Shown here in pieces: positions 34,604 to 43,371 of a DNA stretch of 64,000 nucleotides. The stretch comes from Halomonas sp. 328 (GTDB taxonomy: Bacteria; Pseudomonadota; Gammaproteobacteria; Pseudomonadales; Halomonadaceae), in contig NZ_JADOTW010000011.1 of the NCBI RefSeq assembly GCF_015645095.1, positions 1 to 64,000 of the forward strand, given 5' to 3'. The notes under the pieces were generated by a model that was not told the origin of the DNA, did no database searches, and saw only the letters and a program-made list of their open reading frames with translations. The position numbers and the translations under genes are program-made. The first letter of the stretch is position 1, and the number at the start of each line of letters is the position of its first letter.

Positions 34604-37600
34604 ATGACAAGACCCCTGCCGTTACCCTTGTTGGGCTGGCTCCTGTGGCTAGGACTCGTCCTGGCCGGAGTCGCCCATGCCGACTATGCCCACCACACCC
34701 CGCGGGCGCTGGTCGAGGCCAGTGTCGATTCGCCCAGTAATATCGAACGCGGCATCATGCGTCGTTACCTGGCCGACCATCACGGAGAGACCCCAGAGGG
34801 CATCTTCGCGAGGGCCTGGCTGGCGCGTCAGGAAGGGCGCAATGACGAGGCGCAGCGCATCTATCGCCAGGCCTATGAGGCCGACCCCAGCCTCACCTCG
34901 GCGGGCATCAATCTCGCCCATGGCCTCAATGACGAGGGGCGCGCGGAAGAGGCGCTGGCGCTCTTTCAGGAGGTGCTGGCCCGCGCCCCCGAAGATCAAG
35001 AGCTGGTGCGCACCATCTACTTCCATCTGCTGGAGGGCATGGAGGCCCCCGAACGGGCCGAGCGTTTCCTGGCCGAACAGGAGGCCAGGCTGGGAGCTGA
35101 TGCCTGGGTCATCCAGTTCGTCCGTGGCCTACATGCCCAGTTTCATGGCCACGATCGCCCGGCGGCCGGCCGCTACTATCTGGCTGCCGCCGAGGCGGGG
35201 GGCAGTGACGAGACCATTCGCCGTTACATGAACCTCGCCCTGGATCACCTGGGCATGGACACGAACCAGGTGCTGCGTCAGGTGATGGCCTATGCCCAGC
35301 GCCATGACAGCGCGGTGACCTATCGAGACCTGGGGGATCGGCTGGTGCGACTGGGAGGGCGCCGCGAAGCCCTCGAGTTCTATCAGCGGTCGATGCAGGC
35401 CCATCCCAATGCCGAAGCCCTCAAGAGCGCCTTCGACTCGATCCTCAGCTATCGCACCGAAGAGACGCTGGCCTTCGTCGATCACTGGGCGCCGCGCCTT
35501 CCCAACAACTGGCAGGCCCAGGCGACCCACGCCGACAGCTTTGACTTCGCGCGCTTCGATCTGAGCCGCGCCCAGGCGCTGCGCCAGCGCTCCATCGAGC
35601 TAGCCCCCCATGGGCCGGCCCGCGCCACGGCCGTCTCCCAGGCGGTCTATGCCCTGCATGACATCTACCAACTCGAGCCGGCTCGCCAGCTCTTGAGCGA
35701 GTATGCCGAGTCGCTGCCCACCGAGGAGGGGCGCAACCTGATGCAGGCGCTGCTGATCGAGAACGGCCTGCGTGCCAGCGATTATGCGGCGGCGACCGCG
35801 GCGTCCAACCGCCTGCCCGAACGCGACGTTCCCGGGGTGAGCGATAACTGGCTGGCGGATATCCGCGAGCGGCTGACCCGTGCCATCCAACTGGAAGCGC
35901 AGCGCCGTGGCTTCTACGAGCGCCACCCCTTCCTCGGCAACTGGGAAGAGCGCTTTGGCGAGAGCCTGGTGCTGGCGGTGGAGTTCGAGGTGGGCTCGGA
36001 TCGTCTGCGTCCCAGTGCCCATCGGCTATTGGCCCAGGCCGCCCAGGCCCTTCAGTCGCCGGGAGGCGAAGAGTATGTGTTCCTGATCGAAGGGCACACC
36101 GATAGCACCGGCAGCGATGCCATCAATCTGCCGCTCTCCGAGCGGCGTGCCGCGGCGGTGGCCGACGCCCTGAGCCGTGAGCATGGCATTCCCCGGGAGC
36201 GCCTGCAGAGCGTGGGGCATGGCCCCTACCACCCCCTGGCCACCAATGACACCGACGAGGGGCGCCAGCGCAACCGTCGGGTGGAGATTCGCCCCTATGG
36301 CAATATCGGTGAGCCGGAGGTGGCGGTTTCCGGGCAGCTGGATGCCAGTGCCCTGACCGCCTCCGCGGATGGACGCCTGCTGGCCACGGGCATGGGGCCC
36401 ATTCAGCTCTGGGACACCCGGCGCGGGGTCAAGGTGCGGGAGCTGTTCCGCGGCGGCAGGGTGCGGGCTTTTTCTCCGGATAGCCGTTACCTGGCGGTGG
36501 GCAGTGGCTATACCGAAGTGAGCGGTAGCACCACCCATACCCTGTATATCTACGACACCAAGACCGGTCATGCGGTGGCCCAGCTGCCGGATGACTCCAC
36601 CATCAGCAACCTGGCCTGGAGCCCCTTCGGGGATGCCTTGGCCTATACCAGCATGAGTGGTTACCTGCGCATCTACGACCTGAGCGAGCGGCGGGTTCGG
36701 GTGGTAACGCGGGTGGGGCCCACCAACAGCACCGGCCTCATCGAGTGGCTCGCCGATGGTGAGCGCCTGGTGACCGATCAGGTCACCGGGGGCGGCATGC
36801 GGGTGTGGCGTGCCGCCGACCTCAGCGTGCAGCGTGAGTTGCCCGGCGCCGACTGGCCCCATGCCATGCGCGCCAGCCGAGATGGGCGCTGGCTGGTGGT
36901 GGCCGATAACAACCGCCGAGCGACCATCTATGACACCCGTAACTGGGAGTCGCGCAGCCTGGCGTTGCCTCTGGTTCCCAAGCGCATGGAGCCTCACCCC
37001 ACGCGGCCCTGGATGGTGATGAATGACTTCACCCGGGGGAGTGCCGGCGTCGCCATGCTGGATATGGAGCAGGCCCGCATCCTGGCCACCGCCGACGAGA
37101 ATCAGGTCGAAGTGGGGATCGGTTTCACCCCGGATGGAGAGCAGGTGGTGATCGGCAGTGGCGATCGTATCCGCTGGCGTGATAGCGCCACTCTGGCGGA
37201 AGTGAACGCCCTGGAAGGTCTGGCGGTGGAGTCCAGCGGCCTGCGCCTGGATCGCGTCAATGACTACGCGATCACCGAGGATGCCGACGGGGCCTATGTG
37301 TTCAGCCTGAGCAGCGGCCGCCGGGTGCACCGCATGGTGACCGACACCGAGCAGGGCTGGAGCCAGCCCGATGCCGAGGGCACACGCCTGGTCACGGTGG
37401 ATCGCGACAATCACCTGGTGGTCTTCGATAGCGACACCTTCGAAGAGCGCCGCATCAAGCGCCTGGACTTCCAGGTGACCCGCAGCGTGCTGGCCAGCCG
37501 TGATGCCCTGGTGGTGGCTGGGGTGCCCCATGGGCAGGGTGACCGTGAGGATGCGGTGGGTATCGTGGTGATACTCGATGGGGAGGACTACAGCGAACGA

Positions 37601-39469
37601 GGCCGCCTGCGCCTGCCCCTGGTGACGGCCCCGATCCGCTATGGGCGAGTGATCGACCCGAACCTCGGCCATATGGCCATGGACAGCGATGCGGGCCTGC
37701 TGGCGATCAATACCGCCTGGCAGGACGGCTTTGGGCGTCCCAGGGTTTCTTCGGAGCAGGTGGATATCTATCGCCTGGCCGATGCCGCCGAGGTTAGCCG
37801 GGTCGCCGTGGGACGCGACCTCTTCGGCCTGCGTCTCGACGCCGGCACCCTGGTCGCCAGCTATCGGGGGCGCGACAGCCGCCGCTATGACCCCCAGACC
37901 GCGGCCCACCTGAGCAGTGAGCCGGGTCGCAGTACCTTCCGTATTGCCCTGGAGGAGGGGCGTGAGCTCACCTGGGCGCGGGATCACCTGGCGCTCGGCG
38001 AGCGGCGAGTGTCGCTGCCCGACTCCCTGCGCCATGTTCGGGTGCATGAGGCGCGCAATCTGGTGGTGGCCCAGACGCAGGCCAACGAACTGCTCTTCTT
38101 CGATCTGGCCACGCTGACCCATCACCTCACCATCGTGGTGAAGCGCAACGATCAGTGGATCGCCTATACCCCGGAGGGGCACTTCGCCGCCTCCCAGCGT
38201 GGCACCGAAGGGGTCTACTGGTCGCTTGGCGATAACTACCTGCCCTTCGAGGCCCTGCGTAGCCGCCTGGAGCGGGGGCACCTGGTGCAGCAGCGCCTGC
38301 AGGCCCTGATGGAGGGGCGTCGGGCACCGGAGCCCAGCCCCCAGGAGGAGGCCGCCATCGATCCGGCGCTCTTCGAGACCCCCTACGAGGTGCGGCTGGT
38401 CTCGGCCAGCGGCATCGAAACCGATGAGGAGGTGTATCGGCTGCGTCTGGAGGTGACCAAGGCCAGCGACGAGCTGCCGGATCCCGAGTTCCGCTATGTC
38501 CTCAATGGGCGCCCCATCGTCCAGAGCCGCGGCTTCGAGGAGGAAGCGGTGTGGGATGGGGAGGAGATCCTCGGCGTGGAGCGCGCCTTCAGCCTGCAGC
38601 CGGGTTACAACCGCATCGAGGCGGTATTGCGTTTCCGCGACGCGGAGCTGGAGCGACAGGTGGTAGAGGTCACGCGGCGCGAGCGCCAGAGCCCCGCTCA
38701 GCTCTCCGCCAATACCCAGCTCTGGTTCTTCGGGGTCGGTGTCTCCGACTACGAGATCGCTACCCAGAACCTGGAGTTCGCTCACCGGGATGCCGAGGCC
38801 CTGGCGGCCATGCTGGAGTCCCAGGAGGATGGGCTCTTCGATCGGGTCAATACCCGTGTGCTGACCAATGCCGAGGCCACCGAGCGTAATGTGCGCATCG
38901 AGCTCAATGACTTCCTGCGTCAGGCCTCGGCGGAGGACCTGATCGTGATCTTCCTGGCCGGCCATGGCGTCCAGGACAACGAGCAGAACCTCTACCTGAT
39001 GACCCATGATGCGGACATGCAGCGGCCCTATACCGGCATGTCCATCGACCGATTCCGCGACTTCCTGCAGTCGCGGCCCATCAACCAGAAGGCGGTACTG
39101 ATGATGGATATCTGCCATGCCGGCAGCATGGGACCGCGCCGGCGCGGGCGGATCACCGCCGAGGATGCGGTGCAGCAGCTCTCCGACGGCACTGGCACCG
39201 TGGTCTTCGCCTCCTCCACCGGGGCCCAGTCATCCCTGGAAGATGCCAGCTTCGGCGGCGGTCATGGCGCCTTCACCGCGGCCCTGCTGGAGGCCCTGTC
39301 CGGCCAGGCCGACCGTGAGGCCGGCAACGGCGATGGCTTCAACAGCATCCACGAGATCATCTCCTACACCTCGCGGCGGGTACCCCAGATCACCCAGGGG
39401 GCTCAGCACCCCACGGTGCCGATGCTGGAGAACGTGCGTGACTTCCCGATCAGTGTGGTGGAGCCGTGA
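34604..39469 (+). CDS. giant periplasmic TPR-OmpA-WD40-caspase (C14) protein
   Basis: This 1621-residue protein has a signal peptide (LLGWLLWLGLVLAGVAHA, cut near 26). TPR-like helices follow (about 60-430). An OmpA-like peptidoglycan-binding domain covers about 455-565, with GHTDSTGSDAINLPLSERRA holding the conserved Asp and Arg that bind diaminopimelate. A WD40-like propeller region is at about 575-1230. A beta-rich linker follows, then a caspase-like C14 domain at about 1373-1610. Catalytic His1454 lies in FLAGHGVQDN and Cys1504 in MMDICHAGSM. So it would be an active metacaspase/orthocaspase tethered to the cell wall in the periplasm. The downstream gene starts at the stop codon (TGATG). 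Confidence 0.92.
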   Translation: MTRPLPLPLLGWLLWLGLVLAGVAHADYAHHTPRALVEASVDSPSNIERGIMRRYLADHHGETPEGIFARAWLARQEGRNDEAQRIYRQAYEADPSLTSAGINLAHGLNDEGRAEEALALFQEVLARAPEDQELVRTIYFHLLEGMEAPERAERFLAEQEARLGADAWVIQFVRGLHAQFHGHDRPAAGRYYLAAAEAGGSDETIRRYMNLALDHLGMDTNQVLRQVMAYAQRHDSAVTYRDLGDRLVRLGGRREALEFYQRSMQAHPNAEALKSAFDSILSYRTEETLAFVDHWAPRLPNNWQAQATHADSFDFARFDLSRAQALRQRSIELAPHGPARATAVSQAVYALHDIYQLEPARQLLSEYAESLPTEEGRNLMQALLIENGLRASDYAAATAASNRLPERDVPGVSDNWLADIRERLTRAIQLEAQRRGFYERHPFLGNWEERFGESLVLAVEFEVGSDRLRPSAHRLLAQAAQALQSPGGEEYVFLIEGHTDSTGSDAINLPLSERRAAAVADALSREHGIPRERLQSVGHGPYHPLATNDTDEGRQRNRRVEIRPYGNIGEPEVAVSGQLDASALTASADGRLLATGMGPIQLWDTRRGVKVRELFRGGRVRAFSPDSRYLAVGSGYTEVSGSTTHTLYIYDTKTGHAVAQLPDDSTISNLAWSPFGDALAYTSMSGYLRIYDLSERRVRVVTRVGPTNSTGLIEWLADGERLVTDQVTGGGMRVWRAADLSVQRELPGADWPHAMRASRDGRWLVVADNNRRATIYDTRNWESRSLALPLVPKRMEPHPTRPWMVMNDFTRGSAGVAMLDMEQARILATADENQVEVGIGFTPDGEQVVIGSGDRIRWRDSATLAEVNALEGLAVESSGLRLDRVNDYAITEDADGAYVFSLSSGRRVHRMVTDTEQGWSQPDAEGTRLVTVDRDNHLVVFDSDTFEERRIKRLDFQVTRSVLASRDALVVAGVPHGQGDREDAVGIVVILDGEDYSERGRLRLPLVTAPIRYGRVIDPNLGHMAMDSDAGLLAINTAWQDGFGRPRVSSEQVDIYRLADAAEVSRVAVGRDLFGLRLDAGTLVASYRGRDSRRYDPQTAAHLSSEPGRSTFRIALEEGRELTWARDHLALGERRVSLPDSLRHVRVHEARNLVVAQTQANELLFFDLATLTHHLTIVVKRNDQWIAYTPEGHFAASQRGTEGVYWSLGDNYLPFEALRSRLERGHLVQQRLQALMEGRRAPEPSPQEEAAIDPALFETPYEVRLVSASGIETDEEVYRLRLEVTKASDELPDPEFRYVLNGRPIVQSRGFEEEAVWDGEEILGVERAFSLQPGYNRIEAVLRFRDAELERQVVEVTRRERQSPAQLSANTQLWFFGVGVSDYEIATQNLEFAHRDAEALAAMLESQEDGLFDRVNTRVLTNAEATERNVRIELNDFLRQASAEDLIVIFLAGHGVQDNEQNLYLMTHDADMQRPYTGMSIDRFRDFLQSRPINQKAVLMMDICHAGSMGPRRRGRITAEDAVQQLSDGTGTVVFASSTGAQSSLEDASFGGGHGAFTAALLEALSGQADREAGNGDGFNSIHEIISYTSRRVPQITQGAQHPTVPMLENVRDFPISVVEP

Positions 39470-40203
39470 TGATGCACTATGCCAAGGCAATCCGATGGCT
39501 GGGGATCACCAGCCTGGTCGTCGCCGTGCCGGCCCTGGCCGGTGACTGGCGGTTGGTCGAGCGGGACTGGGACTATTACCTTGCCCACCCCGAATGGGGG
39601 GAGGTGGAAGTCCGGCCGGCGGCGGGGGCGCCGCGCTTGCTGGCCGAGGTGCCCTGGGGACAGGGGCTGACGCGACTGGTCTATGACGCCGGCGAGGCGG
39701 GGACCTCGGTGCTGGTGGGCATCGAGCGGGCGGTGCTGCTGGATATCGAGGGCGGCGAGGTGCTGGGCGACTTTCCGTATCGCTACCGGCAGCGTGAAGG
39801 GGGACACCCCTTCACCCAGCCCCAGTGGGTGCTCAGTGGCGACCACTATGCGATTCGCGACCCCAACGAGGGGCTCGATCATCGCCAGGCGCTGCCCGAG
39901 GCCCTGGCGGAGGCCTACCGGGTCGATCCCTGCGCGGATATTCATTTACGCGCCGAGAGTCAGGTCGACCCCCAGGTCGCCTTGAGGGAGCTGGGCGGCT
40001 GTCTGGCGTCCCGTCAGCGCGCTGAGGTCTTTCCGCCGGTGGCGGCGGCGATGGTGCGCCAGAGCGTGGCGGCCGGCGAGTTCGAGGCGGCCTGCCGTTA
40101 TGGCGAGTTGCTGGTGGAGATGCGGGCGTCGGTGACGCTCTTGGCCGATGCCCGTGATGCCCGCGATGCCGAGGCCCAGGGCCTGGCCTACTGTCCGCCC
40201 TGA
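39469..40203 (+). CDS. exported protein of the protease island (unknown, 244 aa)
   Basis: The protein has a signal peptide (IRWLGITSLVVAVPALAG). The mature part has propeller-like or beta-rich repeats (RLVYDAGEAGTSVLVGIERAV, VLLDIEGGEVLGDFPYRY) and ends in a helical section with several Cys (CADIH, GGCLAS, CRYGELL, YCPP). No family was recognised. The start overlaps the stop of the caspase gene (TGATG), so it is translationally coupled to it and is likely a partner or regulator. The last 16 nt overlap the convergent lipoprotein gene. Confidence 0.8.
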   Translation: MMHYAKAIRWLGITSLVVAVPALAGDWRLVERDWDYYLAHPEWGEVEVRPAAGAPRLLAEVPWGQGLTRLVYDAGEAGTSVLVGIERAVLLDIEGGEVLGDFPYRYRQREGGHPFTQPQWVLSGDHYAIRDPNEGLDHRQALPEALAEAYRVDPCADIHLRAESQVDPQVALRELGGCLASRQRAEVFPPVAAAMVRQSVAAGEFEAACRYGELLVEMRASVTLLADARDARDAEAQGLAYCPP

Positions 40204-40616
40204 AGGTCGCGGGCGGCGCCAGCCAGGTAGCGCAGTTGGCGGTAGTTCTCCCTCAGGAAGGTCTCCAGGTCGGCCAGTTGGGCCTCGCTGACCCGCCCCT
40301 CCTCGAGGTGGCTCTCGAGGATGGCGCAGAGCTTCATGGAGTAGCTGTGGCTGTTCGGATAGCGGGCATAGACCGGCGCGCAGAGCAGCTCGTCGAAGGC
40401 GGGCGGTGGCGTCTCCACCAGGACTCGCAGCAGGTCGTAGGTGGCCTGGGTGCCGATATCGGCCTGCTGCACGCCCTCGGGGCTGTAACGGGCCAGGGCC
40501 TCGGCATAGTGGCCGCGTTTGATCAGGCTGGCCACGCTCGCCTCCTGGGGCTGCCAGGGCACGCAGCCGGTGATCAGCGCGGCCAGCAGGGCCATGATCC
40601 CGTATCGATGCATCAT
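40188..40616 (-). CDS. small lipoprotein (142 aa) convergent to protease island
   Basis: Signal peptide IMALLAALITGC is a good lipobox (Cys18), followed by a helical repeat-like domain (LIKRGHYAEALARYSPEG, TYDLLRVLV, LRENYRQLRYLAGAARD) that resembles a small TPR/Sel1-like module. Two further Cys (LLCAPVYA, KLCAILES) may pair. It overlaps the 3' end of the upstream exported gene by 16 nt on the opposite strand. Function unknown; an envelope role is implied by the anchor. Confidence 0.78.
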   Translation of the reverse strand: MMHRYGIMALLAALITGCVPWQPQEASVASLIKRGHYAEALARYSPEGVQQADIGTQATYDLLRVLVETPPPAFDELLCAPVYARYPNSHSYSMKLCAILESHLEEGRVSEAQLADLETFLRENYRQLRYLAGAARDLQGGQ

Positions 40617-40724
40617 CCTCAGGCTCCGTCTTCTGTCGTCGTTTTGTCGTTGTGGTTGGCCGGGCCACCGCCAGCCTCGGCATCCGCCTTGTCGCCCGAC
40701 GGGGCGCTTCGGCCGAGACGAGGG

Positions 40725-41381
40725 TCAGTGGGCCGGGTCGATGATGCCGTTGAGGGAGGCGTTGCGGCGGAACCAGCCGGCGATGCTGGCGCGGGGCCGG
40801 GTGGTGGGCAGCACTTCGTGGGGCACCCGGTCGGCCAGGAAGCAGGCGAAGTTGCCCGCCTCGGGGCGGACCCGGGCCACCTCGCGGCTCTCGTCCTCGG
40901 GGTCATAGAGCACCATCTCGCCGCCATCCGCCGGGCCCCAGTCGGGGTTGAGGTAGGCGACCGTGGAGATCACCCGATTGGCGCGGCCGCGGAAGCTGTC
41001 CCGGTGCTTCCTGTAGAAGGTGCCGGGACCATAGTGGGCGAAGTGGGCCTCGAACTCGAAGAGGCCCAGGTAGAGGGCCCGGTTGAGCTCCTGCTGGAGC
41101 TCCGCCATGGCCCCCAGGTAGTGGCGCTGGGCCGTGGTGGCGCGATCCAGCCAGTGGATGGTGTCGCCGCGAATATCGCGGCGCAGGCTGTGCGCTTCAC
41201 CGCGGCCGATACCGGCGGCCTGCATGGCCTGGCAGGCGACCCGCTCCCGCAGCTCGTCATGCAGGGCCTGGCATAGGGTGGCGTCGATCACGCCTTCGCC
41301 GAGGTACCAGCCGCGCTCGACCAGGGCATCCACCAGGTCGGTGAGGGTGGAGGGGGATAACGAGGGAATGGCCAGGCTCAT
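40725..41381 (-). CDS. 2-oxoglutarate/Fe(II) oxygenase (prolyl-hydroxylase-like)
   Basis: This 218-residue protein has the double-stranded beta-helix fold. HRDSF gives the His-x-Asp pair of the iron site, and GEMVLYDPED leads to the distal His in DRVPHEVLPT. The Arg of RASIAGWFRRN is the likely 2-oxoglutarate ligand. AYLNPDWGPADGG is typical of the P4H-like subgroup. Bacterial members hydroxylate proteins (for example EF-Tu) or small molecules; the substrate here is not shown. The start codon sits at the end of a 92-bp tandem duplication, coupled by ATGA to mini-ORF 2. Confidence 0.88.
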   Translation of the reverse strand: MSLAIPSLSPSTLTDLVDALVERGWYLGEGVIDATLCQALHDELRERVACQAMQAAGIGRGEAHSLRRDIRGDTIHWLDRATTAQRHYLGAMAELQQELNRALYLGLFEFEAHFAHYGPGTFYRKHRDSFRGRANRVISTVAYLNPDWGPADGGEMVLYDPEDESREVARVRPEAGNFACFLADRVPHEVLPTTRPRASIAGWFRRNASLNGIIDPAH

Positions 41382-41473
41382 GGGCGCTCCAGGCGTCGGG
41401 CGGGGCGGGGGAGAGAGCAGCAGAGACGCCCGTCGGCGGGCGCGTATCCTAGGGAGAAAATGGCCAGGCTCAT
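41378..41473 (-). CDS. mini-ORF 2 made by the tandem duplication
   Basis: A 31-codon frame starts MSLAIFSLGYAPADGRLC and ends in RRLERP. Its start overlaps the stop of mini-ORF 1 as ATGA, and its stop overlaps the start of the oxygenase gene in the same way. It is a hybrid of the oxygenase N-terminus and the Nudix C-terminus. It is probably a by-product that keeps translational coupling, not a functional protein. Confidence 0.4.
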   Translation of the reverse strand: MSLAIFSLGYAPADGRLCCSLPRPARRLERP

Positions 41474-41565
41474 GGGCGCTCCAGGCGTCGGGCGGGGCGG
41501 GGGAGAGAGTAGCAGAGACGCCCGTCGGCGGGCGCGTATCCTAGGGAGAAAATGGCCAGGCTCAT
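41470..41565 (-). CDS. mini-ORF 1 made by the tandem duplication
   Basis: This is the same 31-codon hybrid as mini-ORF 2, with one changed residue (Tyr for Cys in DGRLCY). Its ATG overlaps the Nudix stop codon and its stop overlaps the ATG of mini-ORF 2. So ribosomes could in principle pass Nudix, mini-ORF 1, mini-ORF 2 and oxygenase in an unbroken ATGA chain. Confidence 0.4.
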   Translation of the reverse strand: MSLAIFSLGYAPADGRLCYSLPRPARRLERP

Positions 41566-42185
41566 GGGCGCTCCAGGCGTCGGGCAGGATAGTAGCAAAG
41601 GCGTCCATCGGCGGGGGGACGATAGAGGCTGATGGGGCGCTCGAAGCCCTCCGCCAGCAGCTCCACCAGCATCATCGCCGAGAGGCCCCAGATCACCTGG
41701 CCATCCACGTGGTAGCTGGGCACGTAGTGGGGGCGTCCCTCCACGGTGATCACGTCGGTATGGTTGCGGCGATCCTCCAGGAAGAGCCGCAGCGGCACCT
41801 CGAAGATGGTGTCCAGCTCGCCGGGGTCGGGGACCAGCGGCAGGTCCGGGGGAATCAGCCCCACGAAGGGCGTGACCCTCAGGCCATGCAGCGAGATGAC
41901 CTCGCTGAGGCGGCCCAGCAGCTCGACCTGACCACGGGCCAGGGCGATCTCCTCCTCGGCCTCGCGCAGGGCGGTGGCCAGCAGGTCCGGGTCCTGGGCC
42001 TCCCGCTTGCCCCCGGGGAAGGCCACCTGGCCGCGATGGGTGTTGAGGTGGTCGGCACGGCGGGTGAACAGCAGGGTCGGCTCGGGGCGGTCGACGATGG
42101 GCAAGAGCACCGCGGCCTCGGGCAGCTGCAGGGTGATGCGCCCGGGACGGTGTGCTTGCAGGCGCTCGCGAAGTTTCTCTAACAT
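41562..42185 (-). CDS. Nudix hydrolase, CoA-pyrophosphatase (NudL) type
   Basis: This 207-residue protein has LLFTRRADHLNTHRGQVAFP, which is the UPF0035/CoA-specific motif just before the Nudix box. The box itself runs GGKREAQDPDLLATALREAE plus EEIAL, with the REAEEE core intact and the last Gly replaced by Ala. The enzyme would cleave coenzyme A or its derivatives into 3',5'-ADP and phosphopantetheine. The ATG at 42185 lies 82 nt from the divergent second Nudix gene. The last codons (LERP, stop) are repeated downstream by the 92-bp duplication. Confidence 0.88.
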   Translation of the reverse strand: MLEKLRERLQAHRPGRITLQLPEAAVLLPIVDRPEPTLLFTRRADHLNTHRGQVAFPGGKREAQDPDLLATALREAEEEIALARGQVELLGRLSEVISLHGLRVTPFVGLIPPDLPLVPDPGELDTIFEVPLRLFLEDRRNHTDVITVEGRPHYVPSYHVDGQVIWGLSAMMLVELLAEGFERPISLYRPPADGRLCYYPARRLERP

Positions 42186-42267
42186 GGGACTCCCACACGA
42201 TTTCTCTTCTTGTACTTAGCCCCCGGAAAGGCGTCAAGGGCAAGCCGAGCACCCCCGCGAGGAGCCG

Positions 42268-42825
42268 ATGAATTTCTGCAGCCACTGTGGCCACACCGTT
42301 CGCTTCGCCATTCCCGAGGGCGATGACCGTCCCCGCTACCTCTGCGACGCCTGCGGCACCATCCATTACCAGAACCCTCGCATCGTCGCCGGCACCCTGC
42401 CGGTGCGGGGCACCAAGATCCTCCTCTGCCGGCGTGCCATCGCCCCGCGCAAGGGGTTCTGGACCCTGCCCGCCGGTTTCATGGAGAACGCCGAGACCAC
42501 CGTCCAGGCGGCGGCCCGGGAGACCCGCGAGGAAGCCTGCGCCGAGGTGGCCATCCAGGGGCTCTACACCCTGATCAACCTGCCCCATATCAACCAGGTC
42601 TATATGATTTTCCTGGCCGACCTGGAGGGTGGCTTCGATGCCGGGCCCGAGAGCCTCGAGGTGGCGCTCTTCGAGGAGGAGGAGATCCCCTGGGACGAGC
42701 TCGCCTTCCCCACCATCGAGCGCACCCTGCATCATTTCTATGCCGACCGCCGCGGCGAGGCCTTCCCCCTGCATATCAGCGACATCACCGCCGAGGATCG
42801 CGAGCGCTACTTCGGTTCCGCCTGA
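42268..42825 (+). CDS. zinc-ribbon Nudix hydrolase (NudC/ADP-ribose type)
   Basis: This 185-residue protein starts with a zinc ribbon (CSHCGHTV then [13 protein letters not shown]), as in NudC. The Nudix domain follows from about 40. The Nudix box [20 protein letters not shown] plus ACAEV has its REE core intact. The [10 protein letters not shown] form is typical of small Zn-ribbon Nudix enzymes; likely substrates are NAD-type dinucleotides or ADP-sugars. ATG at 42268 follows GAGGAG. It diverges from the NudL-type gene. Confidence 0.88.
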   Translation: MNFCSHCGHTVRFAIPEGDDRPRYLCDACGTIHYQNPRIVAGTLPVRGTKILLCRRAIAPRKGFWTLPAGFMENAETTVQAAARETREEACAEVAIQGLYTLINLPHINQVYMIFLADLEGGFDAGPESLEVALFEEEEIPWDELAFPTIERTLHHFYADRRGEAFPLHISDITAEDRERYFGSA

Positions 42826-42860
42826 CATGATGCGCCGCGGCGAGGCCGCGGCGCCCTTCC

Positions 42861-43172
42861 TTACAGCGTTTCCAGCTTCCACACATCATAGGCGGGCTCC
42901 TCATAGGGGTGGGCGGCCTTCAGCGCCGTCACCGCCTCGCGGATCAGGTGATCCGCGCAGACCAGCTCGACCTTGAGCTCTTCCACCCGCTCCAGGTCGC
43001 CGACCCGGCCGATATGCGGGTTGGCGCCGTCCAGGGGGCGAAACTGCCCGGTGCCCGGGGTCTGGAAGCAGCACGCCTCGTAGTCGCCGATGCGTCCGGC
43101 ACCGGTGGCGAAGACCGCCTCCTTGACCGTCTCGGCATCCGCCACGGGGACGAAGAAAGCCAGCTTGTACAT
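42861..43172 (-). CDS. NIF3/YqfO C-terminal-like (CutA-type) protein
   Basis: This 103-residue protein begins MYKLAFFVPVADAETVKEAV and carries GRIGDYEACCFQTPGTGQFR and ends with HPYEEPAYDVWKLE. These match the inserted domain of NIF3/YqfO proteins that occurs as a stand-alone protein in many proteobacteria. The fold is ferredoxin-like, as in the CutA trimer. The precise role is unknown; a metal-binding or regulatory role has been suggested for relatives. It converges with the Nudix gene, and the ATG at 43172 follows GGAGAAC. Confidence 0.86.
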   Translation of the reverse strand: MYKLAFFVPVADAETVKEAVFATGAGRIGDYEACCFQTPGTGQFRPLDGANPHIGRVGDLERVEELKVELVCADHLIREAVTALKAAHPYEEPAYDVWKLETL

Positions 43173-43278
43173 CGTCGTTCTCCTTCAAGGGGGGAGTGAC
43201 CTTTGTGCCATATCGGCGGCCAAGGCGTCAGCCCGAGATGGGGTGACGCGGGCGTCGGAAGATTTTTCTTGTTCATAT

Positions 43279-43306
43279 CCTATGCACAATCTACATTGTG
43301 TATAGG
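43279..43306. promoter_or_regulatory. near-perfect 28-bp palindrome upstream of fasciclin gene
   Basis: CCTATGCACAAT and ATTGTGTATAGG are 12-bp arms that match in 11 of 12 positions around a CTAC centre. It lies 65 nt before the ATG at 43372 in a clearly A+T-rich island. It is a strong operator candidate for an unidentified regulator. Confidence 0.6.
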
Positions 43307-43371
43307 TTGGGGCGAGCGTCCTCGACCGGTGTCCATCACGCGGTCCCCATGGGGACCAAAGGAGAGCTAGC

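Larger units (their letters stand above)
41367..41586. repeat. 92-bp tandem duplication (two full units and a partial third)
   Basis: The unit beginning AATGGCCAGGCTCATGGGCG occurs at 41367, 41459 and 41551, exactly 92 bp apart. The first two copies differ by one base in the part beginning GAGAGAG (C or T). The third copy matches for about 36 bp and then diverges into the Nudix gene's 3' end, which is still recognisably similar. The unit carries the 3' end of the Nudix gene and the 5' end of the oxygenase gene. Confidence 0.9.

Noticed and set aside
36026-39118. 1030-residue minus-strand open frame opposite the caspase gene
   Set aside because: Composition is shadow-like, and the plus strand shows clear OmpA, WD40 and C14 motifs.
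41470-42882. 470-residue minus-strand frame covering the NudL-type gene and reaching mini-ORF 1
   Set aside because: It is a frame-shifted shadow; the real Nudix frame stops at 41562.
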